Assembly (NCBI RefSeq): GCF_002139935.1
Contig: NZ_CP015578.1
Coordinates: 930,001 to 994,000 of the forward strand
DNA: 64,000 nt
DNA from: Campylobacter lanienae NCTC 13004
GTDB lineage: Bacteria; Campylobacterota; Campylobacteria; Campylobacterales; Campylobacteraceae
Direction: 5' to 3'
The stretch's first letter is position 1. Each line of letters opens with the position of its first letter. The position numbers and the translations under genes are program-made. This document shows, one piece after another, positions 46,347-59,065 of this stretch. The notes below the pieces were generated by a model that worked only from the letters and a program-made list of their open reading frames with translations, did no database searches and was not told the DNA's origin.

Positions 46347-46923
46347 ACAAGTAATGTAAGTTTAACTACCATCACAAACCAACACCCCCCCCCAAAAAAA
46401 ACACAAAAAATAATCATCACACATTCCACTACTCTTTTTCAGTACTCTATCTCTTTTTTAAATCGCAATCTCCCCAAATCAACCAAAAATCCCTCACAAC
46501 CTCAAAAATTTAATTATATTACAATTATAAATTCTTTTTAATCCTTTTTTTCTTTAATTTTTCATACGCCACCTACAGCTCAATTATAAAATCTAATATA
46601 TTTAAGCTAAAATTAAAATTTATAAAATTACTTAGTAGATACACATATCTTTTTTAAATCAATAATAAAATAACTCTATGATAAATAAAAAAGTTATTTG
46701 ATTGCTAATATTAAAATTTAAATAACTTAGATAAGCGAGGCAAATAAAGAAATTTTAATAAAAAGATAAATAATAACACAAATAAAAGTAATTACAATAT
46801 ATTAATTTAAAAAAATAAACATAAAAAAACTATTTAATAACATACCAATTTCATATATCTATACCTAAATCACTAATAAAAATAGAGCTATTATAAAGTT
46901 TCATAATGGTATATTAAACACCC
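46347..46923. other. AT-rich gene-free region
   Basis: About 580 bases with no supported gene. An 80-codon frame at 46302-46541 is built from repeat and homopolymer sequence. It contains a C9 tract (46385-46393) and a block (46505-46562) similar to 43070-43135. Otherwise only A/T-rich sequence. Confidence 0.6.
46385..46393. repeat. Poly-C tract (C9) downstream of flagellin
   Basis: Nine C followed by eight A, in AT-rich noncoding DNA; the same length as the other three G/C tracts of the window. Confidence 0.93.
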
Positions 46924-46955
46924 TATCATATCATATCATATCATATCATATCATA
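46924..46955. repeat. Short tandem repeat TATCA x6
   Basis: Six perfect copies of the pentamer TATCA followed by TA. Length polymorphism by slippage is expected. Confidence 0.95.
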
Positions 46956-47022
46956 ACATTAATTATTTATAACCAAATCTCCTATTAAGAGTATAAAGTT
47001 AAAAATTCAAAAGCCTGGGGCA

Positions 47023-47116
47023 GATAATAAAGATAATAAAGATAATAAAGATAATAAAGATAATAAAGATAATAAAGATAATAAAGATAATAAAGATAAT
47101 AAAGATAATAAAGATA
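47023..47116. repeat. Tandem repeat GATAATAAA x10
   Basis: Ten perfect copies of a 9-mer plus a partial unit, preceded by GCCTGGGGCA. Confidence 0.96.
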
Positions 47117-47150
47117 TATTCAAAAGCATACAAACATTAAATCTGGGAAT

Positions 47151-47235
47151 ATAAATAAATATAAATAAATATAAATAAATATAAATAAATATAAATAAAT
47201 ATAAATAAATATAAATAAATATAAATAAATATAAA
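47151..47235. repeat. Tandem repeat ATAAATAAAT x8
   Basis: Eight perfect copies of a 10-mer plus a partial, preceded by AATCTGGGAAT. It lies 35 bases after the 9-mer array and about 120 bases from the 5S gene end. Confidence 0.96.
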
Positions 47236-47357
47236 AAATCTTTTAAAACTACAGTAATCATAAATAGTTTAACAATTTAAAAAGATTAATCTATAAATAA
47301 TTCCATAAAAGAGGATTAAGAGATAAAAAGAAAGAATATTAAAAAGATTTTAACAAA

Positions 47358-47476
47358 GCTCGCAGCAACCTACTTTTCCAGCATCCCAGTAAGGGAGAGT
47401 ATCATCGGCCATGAAAAGCTTAGCTTCTTGGTTCGAGATGGAGCAAGGCGTTTCCTAATCATGTATAGCCACGAGC
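47358..47476 (-). rRNA. rrf: 5S ribosomal RNA
   Basis: Last gene of the leftward rRNA operon. Recognisable from the ATCTCGAACCAAGAAGCTAAG region (reverse strand) and terminal pairing GCTCG / CGAGC. Ends are approximate to a few bases. Confidence 0.9.
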
Positions 47477-47529
47477 AGTGTTAAATAAAATATCATATCA
47501 GAAAAGATGATATCTTATTTAACACTGCT
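47474..47529 (-). other. 5S-23S spacer hairpin
   Basis: Perfect 15-bp inverted repeat AGCAGTGTTAAATAA / TTATTTAACACTGCT with a further inner stem. It abuts the 5' end of 5S and is probably an RNA-processing structure of the precursor. Confidence 0.75.
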
Positions 47530-47601
47530 TAGAGTATTAAAGCTAAAAATCACTAAGTTTAATATCTAAAAATATTCTAAAAACCTAAAAGGATTATATT
47601 T

Positions 47602-47624
47602 TATCCTTAACAAGGAAGTGATGC
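47602..47624 (-). other. 23S processing stem, 3' arm
   Basis: TATCCTTAACAAGGAAGTGA and three more bases are complementary to 50690-50712. The pair closes the 23S precursor and is the expected RNase III substrate. Confidence 0.8.
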
Positions 47625-47629
47625 TTATA

Positions 47630-50660
<3,031 letters not shown>

Positions 50661-50689
50661 TTTTAATTAGATTATTGATATTCTAATTC

Positions 50690-50712
50690 GCATCACTTCC
50701 TTGTTAAAGATA
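50690..50712 (-). other. 23S processing stem, 5' arm
   Basis: GCATCACTTCCTTGTTAAAG and the next bases pair with 47602-47624. Confidence 0.8.
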
Positions 50713-51148
50713 AAAATAGATAGCTAATCTTAAAATATAAAGAAGATTTTTACTAGATTTTACTAGATTTTTTACTACTCTTTTCTTTTATTAAAGATAT
50801 GGCTATTAGATTTATAATATTTGAATTTAAATTTAATAAGACGGAAAGTATTAACTACTATTAAGTAAGTTTTAAAGCTTAATAGCTTGTGAAGTTAATA
50901 TTTATAAACTATATCTTTTATATTATTGGGATAACAGTGTTTGATATAGAATATTTGAAATTAAACTAAATTCAAAGCTCTAACAAGTCCTGTAAAATTG
51001 TTTTAAATATTAAAACTTGATTGTGACTTTTAACAATGGTAATTTAAGTAACTTTAGACTAAAGTCTAATCAGAAAGTTTAAAATAAACTCTCTGATTAG
51101 ACTTTGATTAATAAATTTATATTATTGCTATCTTTTAAATTTAAACTA
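50713..51148. other. 16S-23S spacer, part without a gene
   Basis: About 435 AT-rich bases between tRNA-Ala and 23S. No tRNA-Ile can be found here. One inverted repeat, TCTAATCAGAAAGTTT / AAACTCTCTGATTAGA (51068-51105), makes a strong stem. Nothing else recognised. Confidence 0.7.
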
Positions 51149-51224
51149 TGGTGGAGAATAGCGGGATCGAACCGCTGACCTCCTGCGTGCAAAGCAGGCG
51201 CTCTCCCAGCTGAGCTAATTCCCC
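51149..51224 (-). tRNA. tRNA-Ala (TGC)
   Basis: 76 bases with encoded CCA. Reverse strand reads GGGGAATTAGCTCAGCTGGG, anticodon loop TTTGCAC with TGC, T-arm GGTTCGATCCC. It is the only tRNA in the 16S-23S spacer. Confidence 0.97.
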
Positions 51225-51241
51225 TTGTCAATCTCTCAAAC

Positions 51242-51260
51242 CTAAACAAGTGTGATTGAG
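51242..51260 (-). other. 16S processing stem, 3' arm
   Basis: CTAAACAAGTGTGATTGAG is complementary, with a small bulge, to 52934-52954 upstream of 16S. Confidence 0.8.
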
Positions 51261-51303
51261 ATATATTGAAGTGATAATTGTGAGATTATCACTTTGTACT
51301 CTA

Positions 51304-52816
<1,513 letters not shown>

Positions 52817-53147
52817 AAAATACTTTACAAAATAGTAAAGCAAGATCTTTATTATGAAGTTTTAATCTAAAAACTTAATTGTTTGTAACTATTAAATTAG
52901 CAATTAATAATTTAAATAATTAAAATTGCTTGGCTCAATCGATCACTTGTTTAGATTTCAAAGATTGACTATAAAAGATAGTTTAACATTATAAAATTAA
53001 AAAACAAAACAGACGATTAAGATATGATTTATCCAACCTTTGAAGTGTGGTAAGATGGTTTCTTAATTCGTGAGCTGGAATTATATAAGAGTTATACTTA
53101 ATGTATGCTTAAATAATGGGTGGTATTTTAAAAAAGTTGATTTTTTT
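52817..53147 (-). promoter_or_regulatory. rRNA operon promoter and leader
   Basis: No gene in about 330 bases. Reading leftward, a probable -10 box lies at 53091-53098 (TTATATAA), preceded by an AT-rich region. The leader holds the 5' arm of the 16S processing stem (52934-52954) and a small hairpin CTTTAC / GTAAAG next to the 16S start. The -35 region is not recognisable, as usual in this genus. Confidence 0.6.
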
Positions 53148-54278
53148 TTAAAATTCTTCTAAAATATCACTAAATTTGACTGAATTGTTAAAAATTAGCT
53201 CACTGTTTTGTGGGTTTGATTTAAATTTAGATATATAACCTTGATTGAGCGGTATAAGAATTCCATTATTGATTAAAAATTTCTCATATATTGATATAAA
53301 TTCAAGATTAATTAAGCTAGAAATTGATTTGTAAGCTATGATTTCTCCATCCAAATTTAAGCTTTTAAAACTATTTTCAGGATTTATCAATAAATTTAAT
53401 TTAAGCTCTAAAAGATCATTTATACTAAGATTATCAATAATTAACATTGGTTGATTTATATCATTATTGGTTTTGATGTCAAAATTTTTATAGCTGTTTG
53501 GGTCTATATTTTTTAAGCGAATTTGAGAATTTATATCTTTTAGGATTGCTCCATTTATTATTATAGATTTTGCTGATAAATTTGTATTGATATCTGTGAG
53601 ATTTGTGCTGGTGGTTTGGGCGTTGAGATTGATACCCTTAGCTGTGATATTGATAAAATTTATATTTGTGTTTAAATTTTTAATATTTAGTTTTAGATTA
53701 TTTGAGCTATACAGATTAAGGTCGCTAAAGCTCACTCCATCGGTGTATTTGATATCAAATTTAATTCCATCAACCTTAGAGCTGATATCGCCCAATTTCA
53801 ACTTGGCTTTATCTAATTTAGCCTTTATCAAATAAATTTTCTCAAAATCCATTTTAGCTTCGATATAGGTATCAAACAACTCTAAAAAGCTGTGATTTTC
53901 TATAAATTTAATTGGCGATATATCGGCTTTAAGATTGATATTTTGGCTATTTATTGGGATATTGAGCCTGAATTTGGCTAGGTGCTTTTGGCTAAAATCA
54001 TCAATATTTCCGATCATTTCAATACCATTAAATATAGAAATAGCACTATGTTTGCTAAGAATATTTAAATTTAGATTAAAATCCTTATAGATGAGATCGA
54101 AATTTAAATTTGTAGAAAAGATGGAGTTAGTTTTGGTAATTTTATCTATTTTAAATTCTCTATTTTTAAGAGTGGTTATCACTAAATTTATTATATGATT
54201 TGAGTATATGTAGGCATATCCATGCAATCCAGATAGTAAAATTAAAAAAAATAGAATTAAAAATAGAAATTTTCTCAT
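53148..54278 (-). CDS. Unrecognised membrane-anchored periplasmic protein
   Basis: 376 residues. An N-terminal helix (4-27, FLFLILFFLILLSGLHGYAY) anchors it. The rest has repeated short beta-strand patterns rich in Ile, Asn, Leu, Lys and Ser (for example LKLNIKNLNTNINFINITAK). This looks like the AsmA/DUF945 type of elongated periplasmic beta proteins, some of which move lipids. No catalytic motif is seen. It follows the DedA gene by three bases. Confidence 0.7.
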   Translation of the reverse strand: MRKFLFLILFFLILLSGLHGYAYIYSNHIINLVITTLKNREFKIDKITKTNSIFSTNLNFDLIYKDFNLNLNILSKHSAISIFNGIEMIGNIDDFSQKHLAKFRLNIPINSQNINLKADISPIKFIENHSFLELFDTYIEAKMDFEKIYLIKAKLDKAKLKLGDISSKVDGIKFDIKYTDGVSFSDLNLYSSNNLKLNIKNLNTNINFINITAKGINLNAQTTSTNLTDINTNLSAKSIIINGAILKDINSQIRLKNIDPNSYKNFDIKTNNDINQPMLIIDNLSINDLLELKLNLLINPENSFKSLNLDGEIIAYKSISSLINLEFISIYEKFLINNGILIPLNQGYISKFKSNPQNSELIFNNSVKFSDILEEF

Positions 54279-54281
54279 CCA

Positions 54282-54842
54282 TTATCGCTTTTTGGTAGCC
54301 CAGCTAAAATACAACCATATAAGAGCCAATAAAACAAATAAAAATAGCGGAATAATATAGCTTTTATCGCCAAAATACAGAGCCAACTGAGATATAAACT
54401 CACCAGCATAATAGCTAAGCAACCCGAGGCTAACTGCCCATATAATAGCACAAATAGCGTTTATGATAGCGAATTTAACTAAGCTATATTTGGTTAATCC
54501 TATGGCGAGTGGGACTAGGGTTTTTAATCCGTAAATATATTTTTTAATAAAAATAATCTTATCGCCATATTTTTTAAATAGAATTTGAGCTAGGGCTAAT
54601 TTTCTTTTATGCGATTTGAAATATGGCATTACCGAGCTTTTATTATACCTACCCATATATACCAAAATCATATCGCCGATGAAATTTGCCACTGCGGCAA
54701 TAGCTATAGATAGGCTTAAGCTCATACTACCTTCAAAGCTAAGCAACCCAGCACCTATGATAGCGATCATTCCACCACCTAAGCTATATAAAAATAGTAT
54801 TAAATATCCATAAGTAGAGAGATTTGTCAATATATCTTGCAT
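54282..54842 (-). CDS. DedA family membrane protein
   Basis: 186 residues with four to five hydrophobic helices. The family segments GDMILVYMGRY, KYGDKIIFIKKYIYGLKTLVPLAIG and the C-terminal helices are clear. DedA proteins act as undecaprenyl-phosphate or phosphatidylethanolamine flippases in several bacteria. The start overlaps the SYLF stop (TAATG), and it neighbours a lipid-binding domain protein. Confidence 0.88.
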   Translation of the reverse strand: MQDILTNLSTYGYLILFLYSLGGGMIAIIGAGLLSFEGSMSLSLSIAIAAVANFIGDMILVYMGRYNKSSVMPYFKSHKRKLALAQILFKKYGDKIIFIKKYIYGLKTLVPLAIGLTKYSLVKFAIINAICAIIWAVSLGLLSYYAGEFISQLALYFGDKSYIIPLFLFVLLALIWLYFSWATKKR

Positions 54843-55468
54843 TATCTTATCACCGATATAGCCTGTATTAACTGCTTATAACCATATGAATTTGGATCGA
54901 CTTTAATCTTATCATCGACAGTTATCACAGATCCGCCTAAGTTTGCCCCAGCAAAAAAGCCACTATTATTAGTAAATACATATATATCGCTAAGGCCGAT
55001 ATCGCTCATAGTTCCGATATTTGCACTATGATCCATAAAGCTAACTGATGTGCTAGCATTTAATGTAAATTTATTATCGTAAATATCTTTTATTATCCCT
55101 CTATTCATTAGATACATTACAATAAAATTATTCTCATATCCTACTTGCAATCCGATAGTCGCACCACCTAGCCTTACTGGCACCACGCTCCAAACGCTAT
55201 TTTGGTGATATGTAATTCTATCATCTATAAACTCATTTGTGTTCTCATCGCGCACTATCATCACACCACGACCGACAGTTGCTCCTAGGATAAAACCGGC
55301 TTTGACAAATGTAGGAAATACTATAATAGCAGATGCGTTTGTGATAATTGATGGTGAAATTTTGTTTGTTCTATTTACGATATTATAGGCATTTGAGCTA
55401 TCTAAAAGTCTCTCATCACCACCATACAAACCTAAACTAAGAAAAATCAGCCAGATAATCTTTCTCAT
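54842..55468 (-). CDS. SYLF-domain (YSC84-like) lipid-binding exported protein
   Basis: 208 residues with a signal peptide (IIWLIFLSLGLYGG). The SYLF domain is visible as SAIIVFPTFVKAGFILGATV, GRGVMIVRD, VRLGGATIGLQVGYE and FTLNASTSVSFMDHSA. Such proteins bind phospholipids. It lies eight bases after rny and is co-transcribed with DedA. Confidence 0.88.
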   Translation of the reverse strand: MRKIIWLIFLSLGLYGGDERLLDSSNAYNIVNRTNKISPSIITNASAIIVFPTFVKAGFILGATVGRGVMIVRDENTNEFIDDRITYHQNSVWSVVPVRLGGATIGLQVGYENNFIVMYLMNRGIIKDIYDNKFTLNASTSVSFMDHSANIGTMSDIGLSDIYVFTNNSGFFAGANLGGSVITVDDKIKVDPNSYGYKQLIQAISVIR

Positions 55469-55476
55469 TTTTACCC

Positions 55477-57033
55477 CTATTTTGCGTATTCTACAGCTCT
55501 TACTTCTCGTATTACATTGACTTTGATTTCGCCCGGATATTGCATTTTGCTCTCTATCTCTTCAGCAATCTCTTTAGCTAAAAGCACCGCTTCATCATCA
55601 TTGACTAACTCCGCATTAGCAATAACCCTAATCTCACGACCCGCATTTATAGCGTAGGCGTTTTTGATTCCTTCTTTTGAATTTGCGATATTTTCTATCT
55701 CTTCAACTCTTTTTAAGAAACTCTCAAGCACCTCTCTTCTAGCTCCAGGGCGTGCCGCAGACAAGGCATCAGCAGCACAAACTGCTGCGCACTCTACGCT
55801 TAAGGCTTCTTCATGTCCGTGATGAGCATAAATAGCATTGATTACAACCGGATGCTCCTTGTATCGCTTACAAATTTCAGCCCCTAAATCCACATGGCTA
55901 CCTTGGTATTCGTGCGTTAAGGCTTTGCCAATATCGTGTAAAATACCAGCTCTAATAGCTAGCTTCTCATCTCCGCCAGTTTCAGCTGCGATAATACCTG
56001 CTAGGTGAGCGACTTCTAGGCTATGAGCTAAGGCATTTTGACCATAACTAGCTCTAAATTTCATCTTGCCTATCAATTTGACAATTTCAGGATGAACCTT
56101 TGTAATTCCTAAATCAATCAAGATATTTTCGCCCTCTTCTAAGATACTAGCTTCAAATTCTTCGCAAACTTTTTGATGGATTTCTTCTATTCTAGCAGGT
56201 TGAATTCTCCCATCTTCAACCAAAAGCTCAATAACCCTTGTAGCGATAGCTCGGCGATAGAGATTAAAGCTAGAAAGCACGATAGCATGGGGCGTATCAT
56301 CGATTATGATATCCACGCCAAGCACCATTTCAAGAGTTTTGATATTTCGCCCTTCTTTGCCGATGATGCGACCTTTTAACTCATCATTTTTGATATCAAC
56401 TACATTAATCAATCTCTCAGCAGCAAACTCCCCAGCAAATCTACTAGTGGCTTGAGCTAAGATATAATTTGCCTTTTTCTTAGCTTCTCTTTTTGCCTCT
56501 TCTTCGTATTTTCTAACGATATGAGCGATATCGGCACGGCTTTTCTCTTCAACTTTTTTTAAGACCAAATCCCTAGCCTCTTCTTGAGTTAAACCAGCTA
56601 TACGCTCCATAGTTTTTAGCACTTCATCTATCTTTGTTTGATAGTTGTTTTTTAAGCTCAAACCCTCTTCATACAAAGCTTTAGCTATATTTTGACTCTG
56701 TTCTAAATCGCTTTTAGCATTGTTTAAACTCTCTTTTTCAAAGAGCAAATTTTGCTCTTTTTTGCTTATTTCATCAAATTTTTGGTTATACTCTTTTTGA
56801 AGTTTGCTGCCCTTTTCTTCATATCTTTTTTTAGCTTCAAATTCAGCCTCACTCACCTTAACTCTAGCATCTTTAAGCACACTTTCGGCTTCAAATTCAA
56901 TAGCTTTGGCTTTGGCTTTGGCCTGTTCTACTAGTATAGTATAATTGGCGTCATTTATCTTTTTAGATATTAGCCATCCACCGCCAGCTCCGAAAATCAA
57001 ACCTCCTAGCCCTATTAACGACATCTCTATCAT
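55477..57033 (-). CDS. rny: Ribonuclease Y
   Basis: 518-residue membrane-bound endoribonuclease that starts mRNA decay. One N-terminal helix (MSLIGLGGLIFGAGGGWLI) is followed by a long coiled coil (about 30-170), a KH domain (DELKGRIIGKEGRNIKTLE) and an HD domain (ILHDIGKALTHE, HHGHEEA). It starts inside the 5-FCL gene (71-base overlap); M4 (57024) is an alternative start. Confidence 0.96.
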   Translation of the reverse strand: MIEMSLIGLGGLIFGAGGGWLISKKINDANYTILVEQAKAKAKAIEFEAESVLKDARVKVSEAEFEAKKRYEEKGSKLQKEYNQKFDEISKKEQNLLFEKESLNNAKSDLEQSQNIAKALYEEGLSLKNNYQTKIDEVLKTMERIAGLTQEEARDLVLKKVEEKSRADIAHIVRKYEEEAKREAKKKANYILAQATSRFAGEFAAERLINVVDIKNDELKGRIIGKEGRNIKTLEMVLGVDIIIDDTPHAIVLSSFNLYRRAIATRVIELLVEDGRIQPARIEEIHQKVCEEFEASILEEGENILIDLGITKVHPEIVKLIGKMKFRASYGQNALAHSLEVAHLAGIIAAETGGDEKLAIRAGILHDIGKALTHEYQGSHVDLGAEICKRYKEHPVVINAIYAHHGHEEALSVECAAVCAADALSAARPGARREVLESFLKRVEEIENIANSKEGIKNAYAINAGREIRVIANAELVNDDEAVLLAKEIAEEIESKMQYPGEIKVNVIREVRAVEYAK

Positions 57034-57592
57034 AACATACCTTTTTTATATATTTTTTAGTAGGCGTGATATAAAAGTCAGCACAAATATCATGCTTATC
57101 ACAAATTTTATCATCAATATACATATCTTTTATACTCACAAACACAACAACCGGCCTATAACCTAGATTAGCAAAAAACCTATCATAAAATCCAGCTCCA
57201 TGCCCTACTCTAGCCATTTTTGTATCCATTGCGATAACTGGTACGATAGCCATATCTATATCTTTTTTATAAGCATTTGAATCCATAGCTTCTCTAATAC
57301 CAAATTTAGACACAAAAAAGGGTAATCGCAATTTTACCATTTTTAAACTTTTATCTACCATAAATGGGACAAATATTGTGCAATTTTTTGATATTTTTCG
57401 CCTAAGTTTTATCAAATTTGGCTCTGTTGCCATCGGAATGAAAATAAGCAAATTCTTAACTTTATATAGCTTAATAAGCTTTAAAATATCAAAATTTAAT
57501 CTATTTTTATAGCAACTAGCAAGTCGCTTGGACTCTTTTTTTAAAGCTGTTTTAGCTATTTTTCTATATTTTTCTTTATCAAATTTAATCAT
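56963..57592 (-). CDS. 5-formyltetrahydrofolate cyclo-ligase family protein
   Basis: 209 residues. It has the family marks KTALKKESKRLA, IPMATEPNL and GHGAGFYDRF (consensus GxGxGYYDR), and PTKKY near the end. It converts 5-formyl-THF to 5,10-methenyl-THF with ATP. After PTKKY there is a 27-residue basic tail (ending RSWRWMANI) made by the stretch that overlaps the rny 5' end. It is the first gene of the rny operon. Confidence 0.88.
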   Translation of the reverse strand: MIKFDKEKYRKIAKTALKKESKRLASCYKNRLNFDILKLIKLYKVKNLLIFIPMATEPNLIKLRRKISKNCTIFVPFMVDKSLKMVKLRLPFFVSKFGIREAMDSNAYKKDIDMAIVPVIAMDTKMARVGHGAGFYDRFFANLGYRPVVVFVSIKDMYIDDKICDKHDICADFYITPTKKYIKKVCYDRDVVNRARRFDFRSWRWMANI

Positions 57593-57646
57593 AATATTAA
57601 TCTTTATTTAGTATAATTTTGGCATTTTACCAAAAAATTAGGAAAT

Positions 57647-58198
57647 ATGATGAATTTCAAAATCTTTTTTATAGCAATTTTGATAGCTATATTCGCAGGC
57701 TGTGATAGCACTTCAAGCTCAAATCAAGAGCAATCTAGCTCACCTTCAGTGATCCAAAATGACTACTCAAAACCATTTACCTTAAAATTAAACGATGGTA
57801 GCGAGCTAAAAATGCAAAAAAAAGATAATGGATATGATATCGATATCAAAGATAAAGCGGTATTTTTAAATTTCTTTGCGACTTGGTGTCCGCCTTGTAA
57901 AGTTGAAATCCCTTATCTCACCACACTTCAAGAGAAATACCAAGACAAACTCCAAATAATCGGCATCTCAATTGATGAATTAAGCCTAGAACAAGCCAAT
58001 GAATTCAAAGAGCTATTAAACATCAATTACCCGCTAGCCTACTCAAACGCAAATCAATATCTCATCTCATCTCTTGGCGGCGTTGTCGGAATTCCATTTA
58101 GTATCTTATATCATCCAAATGGCAAATTCGCCGCATCTTATAATGGATTAGTGCCGATTGAGATGCTTGAAAATGATATTAAAAAGGTGATTAAATAA
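57647..58198 (+). CDS. TlpA-like thioredoxin-fold lipoprotein
   Basis: 183 residues. The lipobox is in IAIFAGCDST and the active site is WCPPCKVEIP. It is a periplasmic, membrane-tethered thiol:disulfide reductase of the TlpA/ResA branch, probably reducing cysteines of cytochrome c or metal-site proteins. Two adjacent ATGs (57647, 57650) follow AGGA. TAATG overlap with ftsY. Confidence 0.88.
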   Translation: MMNFKIFFIAILIAIFAGCDSTSSSNQEQSSSPSVIQNDYSKPFTLKLNDGSELKMQKKDNGYDIDIKDKAVFLNFFATWCPPCKVEIPYLTTLQEKYQDKLQIIGISIDELSLEQANEFKELLNINYPLAYSNANQYLISSLGGVVGIPFSILYHPNGKFAASYNGLVPIEMLENDIKKVIK

Positions 58199-59064
58199 TG
58201 TTTAGTTTTCTTAAAAAAGGCTTAGAAAAGACCCTTAACACCTTCAAATCATCCAAGCCAAAAGATAAAAAAATAACCAAAGATATCCTAGAAGAGCTAC
58301 TATTAGAAGCCGATGTGCCTTATGAGATCGCTCAAGAGATTATCTACTATCTACCGCCTAGAGATATTGTAGATAGGGCCGATCTAGCTAGAGTTATGCA
58401 AACATATTTTATGTATGATAATGAAAGTGTAGAAGCAAAGCCATTTGTAATGATGATTTTAGGGGTTAATGGCGCTGGCAAGACAACCACAATAGCAAAA
58501 TTAGCAAATTTATTTAAATCCAACTCAAAAAGCGTAATTTTAGGCGCTAGTGATACATTTAGAGCTGGGGCAATCGAGCAACTACGCCAATGGGCTAATA
58601 AGCTTGAACTCCCTATAATCGCATCAAATCAAGGCCACGACCCAGCCGCTGTGGCTTATGATACCATTAGCTCTGCTGTGGCTAAAGGCATTGATTATGC
58701 GATTATCGATACAGCTGGAAGACTGCAAAATCAAAAGAATTTAGCTAGCGAATTAGAGAAAATTTCTAGAATTAGCCATAAAGCCCTAGATGGCGCCCCA
58801 CATCAAAAAATTCTAATATTAGATGGCACCCAAGGTAGCGCTGGAGTCGCTCAAGCTAAGGCTTTTAATGAGATTATAAAGGTTAATGGAGTTATCATAA
58901 CCAAGCTAGATGGCACGGCTAAGGGTGGTGCGCTCTTTGGGATCGCTAGGGAGCTTGAGTTGCCTATTTTATACATCGGTGTTGGCGAGAGCAAAGATGA
59001 TCTTATTAAATTTGATCCAAAAGAGTTTGTAGATACTATCTGCGATGCTATATTTTTAGACTAA
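58198..59064 (+). CDS. ftsY: Signal recognition particle receptor FtsY
   Basis: 288-residue SRP-family GTPase that docks SRP-ribosome complexes at the membrane. It has an N domain (1-85) and a G domain with GVNGAGKTTTIAKLA, DTFRAGAIEQL, DTAGR and TKLDGTAKGG. The long acidic A domain of E. coli FtsY is missing, as usual in this group. Confidence 0.96.
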   Translation: MFSFLKKGLEKTLNTFKSSKPKDKKITKDILEELLLEADVPYEIAQEIIYYLPPRDIVDRADLARVMQTYFMYDNESVEAKPFVMMILGVNGAGKTTTIAKLANLFKSNSKSVILGASDTFRAGAIEQLRQWANKLELPIIASNQGHDPAAVAYDTISSAVAKGIDYAIIDTAGRLQNQKNLASELEKISRISHKALDGAPHQKILILDGTQGSAGVAQAKAFNEIIKVNGVIITKLDGTAKGGALFGIARELELPILYIGVGESKDDLIKFDPKEFVDTICDAIFLD

Positions 59065-59065
59065 A

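Noticed and set aside
46302-46541. 79-codon rightward frame over the downstream C9 tract
   Set aside because: Composition is that of AT-rich repeat DNA with homopolymers, no family resemblance; treated as noncoding.
47023-47235. CRISPR array
   Set aside because: Units are 9 and 10 bases and contiguous, with no unique spacers and no cas genes in the window.
47007-47261. 84-codon leftward frame encoding SLL and IYLYLFIF repeats
   Set aside because: It is only the translation of the 9-mer and 10-mer tandem arrays, with no ribosome-binding site; length would change with array size.
42172-47357. Insertion sequence or prophage explaining the repeat mosaic
   Set aside because: No transposase, integrase or phage-like frame is present and no terminal inverted repeats with target duplications were seen.
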